This document shows, one piece after another, positions 11,752-22,300 of a stretch of DNA of 64,000 bases (positions are counted from its first letter, which is position 1; the number at the start of each line of letters is the position of its first letter). Origin of the DNA: Nansenia antarctica. Its lineage: Eukaryota; Chordata; Actinopteri; Argentiniformes; Microstomatidae. Position numbers and translations under genes: made by a program. The stretch is from NCBI GenBank assembly GCA_963989245.1, contig OZ022340.1, positions 32,757,210-32,821,209 of the forward strand, given 5' to 3'. The notes below the pieces were generated by a model. That model saw only the letters and a program-made list of their open reading frames with translations. It had not been told where the DNA came from and ran no database searches.

Positions 11752-13700
11752 TGAATGAATGAATGAATGAATGAATGAATGGATGAATGGACTTTATTGT
11801 CATTGCTACAGTACAGGTACCAAACAACGAAATTAAGGAGGGGTGGCTCCCCTGGTGTTAGGAAAGGAAAAAAAAAAAACTTTTAGAAAAAAAGAAAAAA
11901 AATCACAAGAAGGGAAGGAGCTGGTTTACATAAATAAAGGCTATGTACACTATCCACTGTACTATACTGTACAGACAGACGACTAGGGTTGTCATATTGC
12001 ACAATAGTATTATTCCACATTTATTTAAAGTGTCGCAGTTTGCAGGCTTGAAATGTACATGTTTGTGCCTCAGCACTACACCTGATTTTTTCAGTCCAGC
12101 AGCTGCCATCAATCCGTCCAAACTGTCCAGGGCCCAGAACTTAGGTCTTTGCTGTGTTCAGGGCCTGGACGGCCCTGTGGTAGAAGCTGTTCTTCAGTCT
12201 GTTTGTCCTTGCGGCCAGGGTCCTGAACCGCCTTTTCGAGGGCAGCCTGGTAAAGTGTTCGTACCCAGGGTGGGTCGGGTCCCTGGGGATCTTGGAGGCC
12301 TTCCTGAGACAGCGTGTGTTGTACAGCTCTTCCAGAGAGGGGAGGGGTGCGCCGGTGATCTTCTGTGCTGTTCTCACAACTCTCTGTAGCGCATTTCTCT
12401 CCGCTGTTGTGCAGCTGGAGAACCAGTTGCAGATGCCGTAGGTGAGGATGCTCTCCACTGCGCCGCGGTAGAAGGTCACCAGTATCTCCTGCTTGCTGTG
12501 TTCCTTCCTGAGGACTCTCAGGGTGTATAGCCGCTGTTGTGCCCTCTTGATGGTGGCTTTTGTGTTGTCCTTCCAGGTCAGGTCATCCCGCATGTGCATC
12601 CCCAGGAATCGGAGGGTTGAGACTCTCTCCACGCTCTCTCCGTCGATGAGCAGGGGCTGGATCTCGGACTTTTTCCTCCTGAAGTCTACGATGATTTCCT
12701 GGGTCTTTGACTTGTTCAGCAGCAGGTTGTTAACCTTGCACAGCTTGCTCAGTTGCTCTACCTCATCCCTGTACGCCGCCTCGTCCCCCCCCGAGATGCA
12801 TCCCACCACGGTGGTGTCGTCTGCAAACTTAACGATGGAGTTGCTGGGGTGGACGGGGGTGAAGTCGTAGGTGTAGAGGTTGTAGAGGATGGGGCTTAGC
12901 ACGCAGCCCTGGGGGGACCCAGTGTTGAGTCTGAGGGCTGTGGAGGTGTGGGGGCCCACCCGCACCCTCTGGGGGCGGTCGGTCAGGAAGTCCTTGATCC
13001 ACGCACATATAGAGTGTGATAGACCCAGGTCTAGTAGTTTGGTCACTAGCCTGTCTGGAAGGATGGTGTTGAAGGCGGAGCTGAAGTCCACGAAGAGCAG
13101 TCTCGCGTAGCTGTTTCCCCTCTCCAGGTGGGATAGAGTGGCGTGGAGAGTCGTCGCGATGGCGTCCTCTGTGGACCTGTGGGCTCTGTAGGCGAACTGG
13201 TATGGATCCAGGTTGGGCGGGAGGCGTGTGAGTATGTGGGCCCGGACTAGTTTCTCGAAGCACTTCATGATGATTGGTGTGAGTGCCACCGGGCGGTAGT
13301 CGTTTAGGCAGCTCACCGTGCTTTTATTCGGGACTGGGATGATAGTTGAGGTTTTCAGGCAGGGTGGGATGGTGGCCTGGGACAGGGACTGGTTGAAGAT
13401 GTTGGTGAAAACCCCGGCCAGCTGGTCGGCGCAGTCCCTCAGCACCCGTCCCAGGACGCCATCCGGCCCCGAGGCTTTCCTGGGGTCCACCGCCTTCAGT
13501 ACGCGTCTCACTTCATGCTCTGTGAGGGTGAGGCTGCTGAGAGCTGGAGAGAGTGGTGTTTGTGTTGTGGTTACCTCCGTTCGCCCCTCGTCGAACCGGG
13601 CGTAGAAGGTGTTCAGCTTTCCCGCCAGCAGGGGGTCGTCCTCTGCGGCTGTGAGCCTGTTGGCTCTGAAATTTGTCATCTGCTGAACCCCCTGCCTCTG
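11752..13700 (-). mobile_element. Rex1/CR1-like LINE, 5'-truncated
   Basis: The minus strand carries a Rex1/Babar-type reverse transcriptase ending in a 3' UTR with CAATGACAATAAAGTCCATT and a (CATT)n tail, usual for this group. Similarity to the group starts at about QGVQQMTNFRA (13690). The endonuclease is absent, so the copy is 5'-truncated. Confidence 0.85.
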
Positions 13701-14810
13701 AGTTCGTACCTGGATGTCTGCCAGACCTCTAGCTTCAAGCAGAAGCTGTGATTTCAGCCAGTTGCTTGGGATCTTTTGGACATCTTGCCCAGCCAACCTG
13801 TTTAGCACAGTCTTAATCACTGCATCAACTTTTCTCATTGAGACGTTCATCGATAAGAGAGCCATTACGACCTCCCGGATTTCATTGGTGTATCTCCCGT
13901 CTTCAAAGGTGATAATTGTGTCTATGCATTTAAGTTGCTCTAACTCTTTTTTTTCTTTTTCAATTAGTTTTTGCTTTTCCTCCAGCTCCAATAATGTGTT
14001 ATTCAGGTCTTCCTGGTCCTGCATTTCCTTGGTCTGTTTGTCTGTCATTTTTCTTTTCTTTTTGCGACAACTGTCAACAGAGGATTTCATTTTCCGTTTG
14101 AGTTCATCAAGCTTTCTCTCTGTTTCTCTCTGTCTTTCCTCAAATGTTGTCTGTTCCTTCTCTGCAATTTCTTTTTCTTTCTCTGCATCTTTTAACTTTT
14201 GACATAATCCTTTAATGGTTTCTTTTAGTGTTTTTACCTGCTCTTCTTTTGTCTTTAATTTTTTGTTGAGGTTGCGCACCTTGCTTGTTGCAACCTTTGC
14301 ACTCACTCTAGCTACTTTATTTGTCACGTCCAATGTTGCTGTTAATGTCTTGCATACTGACTGTGCTTTCTCCAGTTCTGATTTGTCCTTTTCTACAGTG
14401 CCCTCCAGCTTAACCTCCAGATGTTCCTTTTCCTCTTTTAGTTTGGAGTTTTCATGTTCTAGCCCTGTGATTCTTTTCTTCATTAGTTTTCCTGCTTTGT
14501 TTAACTGTGAGTCTGTTTTTTTTTTATCTTGGCCTTTCTCATCGTCTTTCCTTGCTACTGGGATTTTAAATGGCTGTTGGAGATATCTTGTCACCTCCTC
14601 TTTATTTTTCCCTTTCTTCAACTGAGTGACGGCTTTGTGCATCCTGCTCACACACATGTATAAGGCAGGATCATTAACCTCCGTTTGAGGTATCAGCTGT
14701 CTCACTGCATTGTACAGTTCTTTTGACATCCCATGTTTATTTCGCAGACTGAGCACTGTATCATTGGTAAGGCTGCCTGACTCCTCAGCGTCACTGGATG
14801 CACAATCCAT
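12141..14810 (-). CDS. Chimeric 889-codon frame: coiled-coil protein fused to Rex1 RT
   Basis: Residues 1-95 are a small basic domain (MDCASSDAEESGSL start). Residues 95-295 are a long Lys/Glu coiled coil. Residues 300-367 (FEDGRYTNEIREVVMALLSM region) are a compact domain that I associate with a multicopy fish family of unknown function. At Q367 (base 13710) the DNA reads CAG then GTACGA, a good splice donor, so the native exon probably ends there. Reading on, the frame enters the LINE. It shows RT blocks KASGPDGV, LNDYRPVALTP, LFVDFSSAFNTI, SPQGCVLSPILYNLYT and the catalytic FADD, ending at AVQALNTAKT. A splice acceptor-like TTTTTCCAG lies 16 bases upstream of the ATG. Whether the fusion is translated is unknown; it may be a chance read-through. 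Confidence 0.75.
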   Translation of the reverse strand: MDCASSDAEESGSLTNDTVLSLRNKHGMSKELYNAVRQLIPQTEVNDPALYMCVSRMHKAVTQLKKGKNKEEVTRYLQQPFKIPVARKDDEKGQDKKKTDSQLNKAGKLMKKRITGLEHENSKLKEEKEHLEVKLEGTVEKDKSELEKAQSVCKTLTATLDVTNKVARVSAKVATSKVRNLNKKLKTKEEQVKTLKETIKGLCQKLKDAEKEKEIAEKEQTTFEERQRETERKLDELKRKMKSSVDSCRKKKRKMTDKQTKEMQDQEDLNNTLLELEEKQKLIEKEKKELEQLKCIDTIITFEDGRYTNEIREVVMALLSMNVSMRKVDAVIKTVLNRLAGQDVQKIPSNWLKSQLLLEARGLADIQVRTQRQGVQQMTNFRANRLTAAEDDPLLAGKLNTFYARFDEGRTEVTTTQTPLSPALSSLTLTEHEVRRVLKAVDPRKASGPDGVLGRVLRDCADQLAGVFTNIFNQSLSQATIPPCLKTSTIIPVPNKSTVSCLNDYRPVALTPIIMKCFEKLVRAHILTRLPPNLDPYQFAYRAHRSTEDAIATTLHATLSHLERGNSYARLLFVDFSSAFNTILPDRLVTKLLDLGLSHSICAWIKDFLTDRPQRVRVGPHTSTALRLNTGSPQGCVLSPILYNLYTYDFTPVHPSNSIVKFADDTTVVGCISGGDEAAYRDEVEQLSKLCKVNNLLLNKSKTQEIIVDFRRKKSEIQPLLIDGESVERVSTLRFLGMHMRDDLTWKDNTKATIKRAQQRLYTLRVLRKEHSKQEILVTFYRGAVESILTYGICNWFSSCTTAERNALQRVVRTAQKITGAPLPSLEELYNTRCLRKASKIPRDPTHPGYEHFTRLPSKRRFRTLAARTNRLKNSFYHRAVQALNTAKT

Positions 14811-15124
14811 TGTACCCCTCCAAATCTGGAAAAAGGAGACATGGAAACGTTCATGATCATACAGTTTTTTGTTTCGATTTTTTGTAAGAATTTTAATTTA
14901 AGGTCAATAATCAAACATCATTGTTATGCATTGTGTAGTGAGGATACATATGATTTAATACAACAACCTTTCTTTAACAAGGGTGCCAATAATTTTGACC
15001 ACCACTATAACAACAGTCAGAATTGCATTAAACTGCTTTAATGTGGCATCAGGTTATACTTGGATAATCAGTCAGATCAGGTTTTTTTACATTTATTTTA
15101 GATACCAGAGATCTCACAGACCAA

Positions 15125-15222
15125 TTCTCTCTCTCTCTCTCTCATTCACAGAGCAGAAGCGCGTCTCTCTCTTGCTCTCTCCCTCTCTCACTCACTCAAT
15201 CGCAGAGAATAAGCACATCTCT

Positions 15223-15282
<60 letters not shown>

Positions 15283-15667
15283 TTGTATGACAGTGATTAG
15301 TTTAGCTAAACTAAACATTAAATATTTTCAAGTCAAGACTAAAAACCCCTCTTTAAATTACTAAATAATTCAATGATGATTTATATAATGATTAAAGCAC
15401 TTTGAGCTGAAACGTTTGCAGGAAAAGAGAGAGAGAGAGGGAGGGAGAGAGAGAGAGGGAGAGGGAGGGAGAGAGAGAAAGGGAGAGGGAGAGAGAGAGA
15501 GAGGGAGAGAGAGAAAGGGAGAGGGAGAGTAAGGGAGAGAGAGAAAGGGAGAGAGAGAGGGAGAGAGAGAGAGGGAGGGAGAGAAAGGGAGAGGGAGAGA
15601 GAGAGAGAGAGGGAGAGAGAGAAAGGGAGAGGGAGAGAGAGAGAGACAGAGAGAGAAAGGGAGAGAC

Positions 15668-15718
<51 letters not shown>

Positions 15719-15790
15719 ACAAATAGAAGTTGTTATTATTATTATTAGTAGTAGTAGTAGTAGTAGTAGTATTATTATTATTATCATCAA
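15125..15790. repeat. CT/GA-rich microsatellite cluster with (TTA)n
   Basis: A (CT)n run at about 15125-15280 is followed by about 110 bp of L2-type LINE tail (15318-15430; it shares the GCTG-AACGTTTGCAGGAAAAG segment). Then come (GAGA)n with GGGA variants at 15426-15716 and ATT/AGT triplets to 15785. Serine/leucine-rich frames here are artefacts. Confidence 0.9.
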
Positions 15791-16536
15791 ATTGAAGCAA
15801 GCGAACGTTATCTCTGCCGGCCGCTAGCTTCTGCCGCTTTGATCCACTGACAGCTCGTTTGTTTCAGCGCTTGCTATCACATAGAAAACCCGGATTGCAT
15901 TACGGATCTGGGTCAACCACTAACAACCTGTATATCAAAATGTAGCTTAGAACTTGCAGTTTCTAACAAGCTATGTTGTGAATACATATCTGTAAAAAAT
16001 CCTGTCATAACATCGAAGTGAAATGGTACTTACCTTGTATTTCAGTCAATATTCGTTGTCTGCTTTCACAACACACTTGTGGAGGTCGGGATGAGTCTTG
16101 CCAAGGAAAACTCACTTGACTCCAGTCCAGTTTTTATTACTGCTTTTTGCGAAATAAAGATGTCTGACCACACTAGGTTTTGCGGCGATCACTAAAAAGT
16201 GAAATCTCACGAAACCGAGCGTTCTACGGGTCTGTCGCTGTAAACATAATCTCATAACTTGTGATTATTAAAACGGATGTTGACGAAATAATACAACACT
16301 TAAAAAAACATATAGAGGTATATTTTAATTTTGAAATGTAACAATATATTGTCATATAATTGCCACAAAAGTGCATTTGATATTTGTAGTTCATGTTATT
16401 TTTGTAGAATTCTTCCTAGCGTCCACATTCTGTCACGTGACCTAACACCCTAGTAATAGTAATAGTAATAGTGTTATACTGCTCTAGTGATGGTTAAAGT
16501 TTCAGCACAACACACACAGGTAGACATCAACACAGA

Positions 16537-16760
16537 GAGGTCACACACAGGTCATCAACACACACATCAACACACAGAGGGAGACTTCAAAGACACAGGT
16601 CACACACAGGTCATCAACACAGACATCAACACACAGAGGGAGACTTCAAAGACACAGGTCACACACAGGTCATCAACACACACATCAACACACAGAGGTA
16701 TACTTCAAAGACACAGGTAAACATCAACACAGAGGTAGACATCAACACAGGTAGACATCG

Positions 16761-16813
<53 letters not shown>

Positions 16814-16972
16814 GCGAGCGCGTGTGAAACAGAGCCTCTCTGACCTGAGGCAAGGCAAATGTATTTGTGTAGCACATACATGTAGACCCAAGGTTACCCA
16901 TAACTACCTCATAACTAATATGAGCCTTGCATCACATTACCCATAAACATCCCCTCTTCATCTCCCTCATAT

Positions 16973-17014
<42 letters not shown>

Positions 17015-17030
17015 ACACTCACACATACAG

Positions 17031-17091
<61 letters not shown>

Positions 17092-17100
17092 GGCATACAG

Positions 17101-17146
<46 letters not shown>

Positions 17147-17215
17147 ATACACACACACGGTCTGTAAAGAATACAAAAAGAAAAACAAATTCATTCATTC
17201 ATTCATTCAACAGTT
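16537..17215. repeat. ACACAGGTCATCAACAC minisatellite and (AC)n runs
   Basis: About three copies of a unit near 59 bp (CATCAACACACAGAGGGAGA core) lie at 16537-16760. (AC)n tracts follow at 16764-16810 and 16977-17160, then (ATTC)n. All lie in the piggyBac intron. Confidence 0.9.
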
Positions 17216-17219
17216 TTAC

Positions 17220-17573
17220 CGTTTTTGCTCTCCACCCGCGGGGATCCGCGCTGATCTGGAGAGGAGCCCCTGCTACTATCCGATCGGGAAGGCAACCACT
17301 CGTCTGAATCGGGGTCTGGTTCAGAATCGTCCGACTCTGAACTGTTTGAAGAGTCGCGCGATGGCTGCGCTGCTCCGGGATGCTCCGCGCCGCGTTTGGC
17401 ACATCTCCTATACCAGATCTCGCCGCGTTTGGCACATCTCCTATACCAGATCTGCTTGACCTGATCTGCACCACACTCCTTGCAGATCCACTGCCAGACA
17501 AGCTCTGTGCCAGTGTCAACTGCTTATAATGCTTGTCGCCTGAACCTCTCGTCTTCGCTCTCCTCTTCGCCAT
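17220..17573 (-). pseudogene. piggyBac transposase exon 1 (acidic N-terminus)
   Basis: On the minus strand one frame gives SSNSSESDDSEPDPDSDEWL, the acidic N-terminus usual for piggyBac transposases. It runs to a donor (AAAAACG then GTAAAACT) at 17220. The ATG near 17573 (MAKRRAKTRG) is in another frame, so an indel separates start and acidic region. A 33-bp segment (about 17392-17457) is tandemly duplicated and may be the cause. The exon pairs with exon 2 at 10944 across a roughly 6.3-kb intron swollen by insertions. Confidence 0.7.
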
Positions 17574-17745
17574 TACTACAACCCACAACAAGCCACTTCC
17601 TTGTCCAGGCTTTTTATAGCTGAGCTAAATCGAACTACTGCCCTCATCTGGGACCGAAATACATTACACCCAAGTCTGAAATTCACACACTAGGTGTAGA
17701 ACATGTCAATAACGCGATCCCCGCGAATTTTTTTTTTCTTTCTAT

Positions 17746-17809
17746 AAGACGCCAATTGGCGTCTTTGGCAGTCTACGTTACTATTCTATAAGACGCCAAT
17801 TGGCGTCTT
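17746..17809. repeat. Twin 20-bp perfect palindromes at piggyBac right end
   Basis: AAGACGCCAATTGGCGTCTT occurs at 17746-17765 and again at 17790-17809, each followed by TGGCAGTC. They lie just inside the terminal repeat and may be subterminal transposase sites. The left end lacks them. Confidence 0.85.
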
Positions 17810-18374
17810 TGGCAGTCAATGAGTTAAGAGGAAAAAAACATATAAGTCGCACTGGACTATAAGTCGCATTTATTTAGAAATGTATTTCACAAAATCCAAG
17901 ACCAAGAACAGACATTTAATCTGGAAAGGCAAGTTTATTCAACTACACAATAGCACACAGAACAACAGGCTGAATAGAAGTCAGGTATGTTAACGTAACA
18001 CATTAACAGTTATTCAGCTACACAATAGCATAAAGAACATACCTGGGAAGCTGAATAGGCTAAATGAACATAACAAGCCAGCGAGTCCAACAAGCAAGTT
18101 ACCAGTAAGCAAGTTCACCAAGCTACCGTTTGCTTAGCTTCAACAAGCTAATGTTTTAGTTCATTTCTTCAGTGGTATAGGAGCAGCATATAGTTGTCAC
18201 AAGCCCAGAGCGCCCTCTGTCGGCTGTAGACGGTAATGTTTACTCCTTGGTTCATGTCAGTCAGTATGAAATGATATATATATATATTGATATATAAGTC
18301 GCACCTGACTAAGTCGCAGGACCAGCCAAACTATGAAAAAAAGTGCAACTTATAGTCCGGAAAATACGGTACAT

Positions 18375-18525
18375 CAAAGACACTTATCGCTTATTTCAGC
18401 TCCAAAAAAACATGCGATGACATCGATTACCAAATATGTCGGCGACGATTAGTCGACTAATCGTGGCAGCCCTAGTACCGAATGGAAAGTAACCGGTACT
18501 GGTTTTTGGTACCCAACCCTATTTA
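18375..18525 (-). mobile_element. Two hAT end fragments
   Basis: The minus strand contains AGGGCTGCCACGATTAGTCG (hAT terminus frequent in fish) ending near 18475. Directly next to it, to 18523, is AGGGTTGGGTACCAAAAACC, a second hAT terminus. Both are solo ends without coding sequence. Confidence 0.6.
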
Positions 18526-18609
18526 GATATGCCTATAGACAGTCTAAACAACATGTTCACCTTTGTTCCCCCAGAACATGAAATTGAAATGAATTCATTG
18601 TGTTTTCAG

Positions 18610-19384
18610 ACGACTGTCCTGAACCAGTCAGCACACTCGAAGCGCTCAGAACTGTGGAACCGCTCCGAGCTCCGGAAACCCTCAAAACCCCAACTGTGGG
18701 ACCCCTCGGAACCCCAGAACAGCACATAGTTCCAGAACTTCTCAGGATCACTCAACCACATAGAACTCCAGAACCTCTTAGCATTCAGATCGTTATCAGC
18801 ACTCAGGAATCCACCCTTGCACAGCAGCAGCGCTGGAAACCCCTCCCCCCTGCAGCCCCTCTGAAGAAGCAGCCAGGAACTCCCAAACCTCCTCCGCCCA
18901 AGGCCATTCAGATCATAGAGCCCCGTCCCCAACAACCCAAAAAGGCCCACACCAGTCCCCCAAAGCTCCCTACACCCCCCAGTCCCTCACAGCCCCCTAC
19001 AACCCCCAGTCCCACAAAGCTCCCTACACCCCCCAGTCCCACAAAACTCCCTACACCCCCCAGTCTCTCACAGTCCCCTACACCCCCCAGGCCCTCACAG
19101 CTCCCTACACCCCCCAGTCCCTCACAGTCCCCTACACCCCCCAGTCCCACAAAGCTCCCTACACCCCCCAGGCTCTCACAGCTCCACACAGCTGTGTCTG
19201 TATCGTCAGACCATGACTACTGTGTACCTCAGGACCAACCAGTGACCAGTGCTGTACTAGCACTGCAGACAATATCCACCGAACCTGTCTCTGACCCCGA
19301 CCCAGTACTCACAAAGAACTCTGGAAGATGTAACAAGCACCAGCAGCTGTTAGACCACAGGTCTCGTTCACCGCTACGGAAGAG
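18610..19384 (+). CDS. pprc1: pprc1 exon A: proline-rich segment
   Basis: The acceptor TTTTCAG precedes 18610; the donor is AG then GTAGAT at 19385. The exon enters with two bases of a split codon. A 27-bp coding minisatellite (about 18955-19185) encodes nonapeptides such as LPTPPSPTK and SPTPPSPSQ. The exon ends in the first RS-like residues, HRSRSPLRK. The phase-compatible upstream exon was not found in the window. Confidence 0.85.
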
Positions 19385-22300
19385 GTAGATCTAGGTTTTT
19401 GTAATTGTCTTGATTTAGAAAAAAGATGAGCAGATTCCAGAGTCTATCCCTTACTCTCAACCCTTCTCTTCCAGGTTCCGACCCAGGCGTTCAGAAAGCA
19501 GTTCTTCCTCGTCCTCTCGGTCTCGCTCGCGTTCGCTCTCCCTCTCCCCTTCTCGACAGCACAAGCTTTCCTCCTGCAGACCACGATCCAGCAGGACCAG
19601 ATCACGGTCCAGATCCAGATCCAGTTCCAGTTCCAGATCCAGTTCCAGTTCCAGATCCAGATCCAGATCCAGATCCAGATCCAGATTCAGGTCCAGGTCC
19701 AGGTCCTGGTCCCAGTCTCGTTCCAGGTCTAGATCCTTCTCACCTCTGAACTACAGGACCCAGAAGTTGAGAGATGTCTACAGGTCAGTAAAGAAAGACA
19801 CACACACACACACACCTCCTTTAATAAAGTCCCTGAACAGTGACCTTGCATTTCATATAAAATAATTTTGAGGTAATGTTAGCTTACCTACTACAATTGT
19901 GTACAATTAAAATGGTTAAAAAGTATTTTGTGCCAACCACAGTTTCTCAAGCTAGCAGAATTGGCAGGACTGTCTGGACGTGTTTCTGCGTCTTTGATTG
20001 AAAGTATGCCACATTCCTCCTTAGTTCAGGAACCAGTTAATTAGCAGTGATTCGACCTGATGATACTAAAATACAAGGCAAAAAGCTATAAATTATGTTT
20101 TTCCGCTGTGCGGGGCCTTTCATGGTCTTTGTGGGAAAACAAATGTACATTCCGTGGTCCCTTGGATTGTCTTTAATGTTGAGTATTCAATATACCCCAT
20201 CTCTCTCCCTATCCCCTCAGCCTAAACTACCGGCCAAGCACCGTCAGTGAATCCAGGAAGCGCAAGAGACAAGAAGATACGAGGGTGCACAAAATGAAAG
20301 CCATAGTGAGTAGTAGAGACCATGAGTTTTCATATCTGATGTACATTTGAAAAAATATGATTGCCAACTGGAACGGACTGCACTTATATAGCGCCTTTAT
20401 CCAAAGCGCTTTACAACGGCCTCTCATTCACCCATTCACACACACATTCTCACACCAATGGCGGCAAGCTACCATGCAAGGCGCCGGCCCGCTCACTGGG
20501 AGCAATTTGGGGTTCAGTGTCTTGCCCAAGGACACTTCCACATGTGGCCAGCCGGGGCTCGAACCGCCGATCCGCGAACCTTGTGATCATTAGACGGCGG
20601 CTCTACCTCCTGCGCCACAGCCGCCCCTTAACCCAATTTAACCCAACTGGAAGCTGAACCCTCTTCTCCTCTTTGGTGTTGCCAGGAGGAGCGCAGGGTG
20701 GTGTACGTGGGCCGTATCCCCAGGTCAATGACCAACTCTGAGATGAAGGAACGTTTCTCTATGTTTGGAGAGGTGGAGGAAGTCAACCTGCACTTCAGAG
20801 ACATGAGGTTAGTCACACAAAAAACAGGTTTAGTGGGTCGGTGCTAGGGGTGCAACGGTTCAGTTGGCCCACGGTTCGGTACGGTTCGGTATTTTGGGTC
20901 ACGGTTTTCGGTACGGTTCGGTTCAGAAACAAATGCTACTATTTATTTACAAACAGTACTTTACTTTATTTTGCTTATACATATGGAACTTTAACATACA
21001 CATGTATATGTAATGTATATAATGTTTATATAATGTATATATAATTGTATATAAACAAAAAAGACTTTCAAATGTCCCCCCAAAAATAAACACTTTCGAA
21101 AGTAAAAGTGCACTTTAGCCTTGACAGCTGGTAGCCCGTATACAAACAGGAGGAAAACAAATTCACACTTCAAACAAACAAATTCACACTACAAAAGTAA
21201 CACTTTTTAAAAATAATAAAATAATGTAACTATTTTAAATAAACATATCCTTACATCAACTATTCAGGATGTAAATGCAACTTAAATTATCATCGATCTA
21301 TTTATCTATTATGAGGTTCTTATGTGAAAATATAAGCATGTCAACATTCTCTGCAGCAAGGCGAGAGCGGTTTGCAGTGACAATGTCCCCAGCAGTGGAG
21401 AAAATTCTCTCACTTGCAACAGACGTTCCCGGGACACAGAGGTGTCTCTGTGCAACTTGTGCAACATGGGGGAACTTGCACCTGTTTGTCTTCCACCACA
21501 TGAACGGATCAGCATCCACATGAATACATTATGTTAGCTTGTAAGTGGTGACTTCCTCCTCAATGATCTGGGCAATGGACTTGGGCTGTTTATCTGCCTT
21601 GAAGACCGCCCCAAATAGCTCTGCCATTGCTGTCTTCTTCTGGGGAGGGGATGAGGATGGATTTTGTTCCTCTGTGGATGGCCCAGCTTTCTCTGCTTGA
21701 CCCTGCAAGAATAATGACAAATGTTAATTTTATTTGTTCAATTAACAACTGTGATAAGGACTTAAAATATATAATAACAGCCATCTAAATCATAAAATCA
21801 CACATGGTTAACTAAAAACATCAATCATGAATAATAAAATAATAGACTACCTGCTGTTCATGCTCCAGAATGTCTGTGGTGAGATCCCTGTAGAGTCTGG
21901 CACGAGAGGCTTCATCAAGGGAAGGGAGGGATTTGAACCTGGGGTCCAGGGCTGTGGCTCTTTGGAGGTATGCTTGGAGATCAGGGTCTGTGTACCTCTT
22001 TTCCAGGTCCTGGGTAATGGCTGCTTTGGCTAGTTTGATGGCTGCACTGTCCTCATCTCCTGGTGCCATGGATTTCAGTATCATTTCCTTCAGGGGGAGT
22101 ATCATTGATGTGGTGGGGGATGTTTCACTGCTCATGAGAGTGGTCACGGTTTTCAGTGGTTTTAGTAGGTCAATGACTTCTTCTGACAGTTTCTGTTCAC
22201 TGTCAGACAACATCGCCATGTTCTTGGCAGAAACCTTAACACCTTTGTCTAGTAAGGCAGAGTAGATGGCGGGCTGCTGTTCCACATAGCGTTCCAACAT

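Larger units (their letters stand above)
11043..16452 (-). mobile_element. DNA element with 13-bp TIR and 7-bp target duplication
   Basis: The termini TAGGGTGTTAGGT and ACCTAACACCCTA are perfect inverted repeats. GTAATAG is directly duplicated on both sides (11036-11042 and 16453-16459). It lies in the intron of the piggyBac. It carries a coiled-coil protein exon on the minus strand (14810-13710) and a Rex1 LINE inserted just after it. Other contents are long CT/GA microsatellites (15125-15716). The superfamily is not recognised: a 7-bp duplication does not fit piggyBac, Tc1 or hAT well. Confidence 0.7.
7262..17823 (-). mobile_element. piggyBac element, 10.6 kb with nested insertions
   Basis: TTAA lies at both ends (7258-7261 and 17824-17827). 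The termini CTCTTTGACTGCCA and TGGCAGTCAATGAG are near-perfect inverted repeats. It encodes a piggyBac transposase on the minus strand in two exons. The excess length comes from a TA-flanked element inside exon 2 and a 5.4-kb element plus microsatellites inside the intron. Confidence 0.9.
7197..18369. mobile_element. Outer TA-flanked element (CCGTATTTTCC termini), split by a piggyBac
   Basis: The termini are CCGTATTTTCCGGACTATAA and its complement, with TA on each side (7195-7196 and 18370-18371). This is a mariner-type TA duplication. The element carries internal copies of the CTATAAGTCGCA motif. The copy at 61436-62659 shows what an uninterrupted element looks like and matches both halves, in inverse orientation. 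The two halves here join exactly at the TTAA of the piggyBac. No transposase of its own was seen, so it is non-autonomous. Confidence 0.85.
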
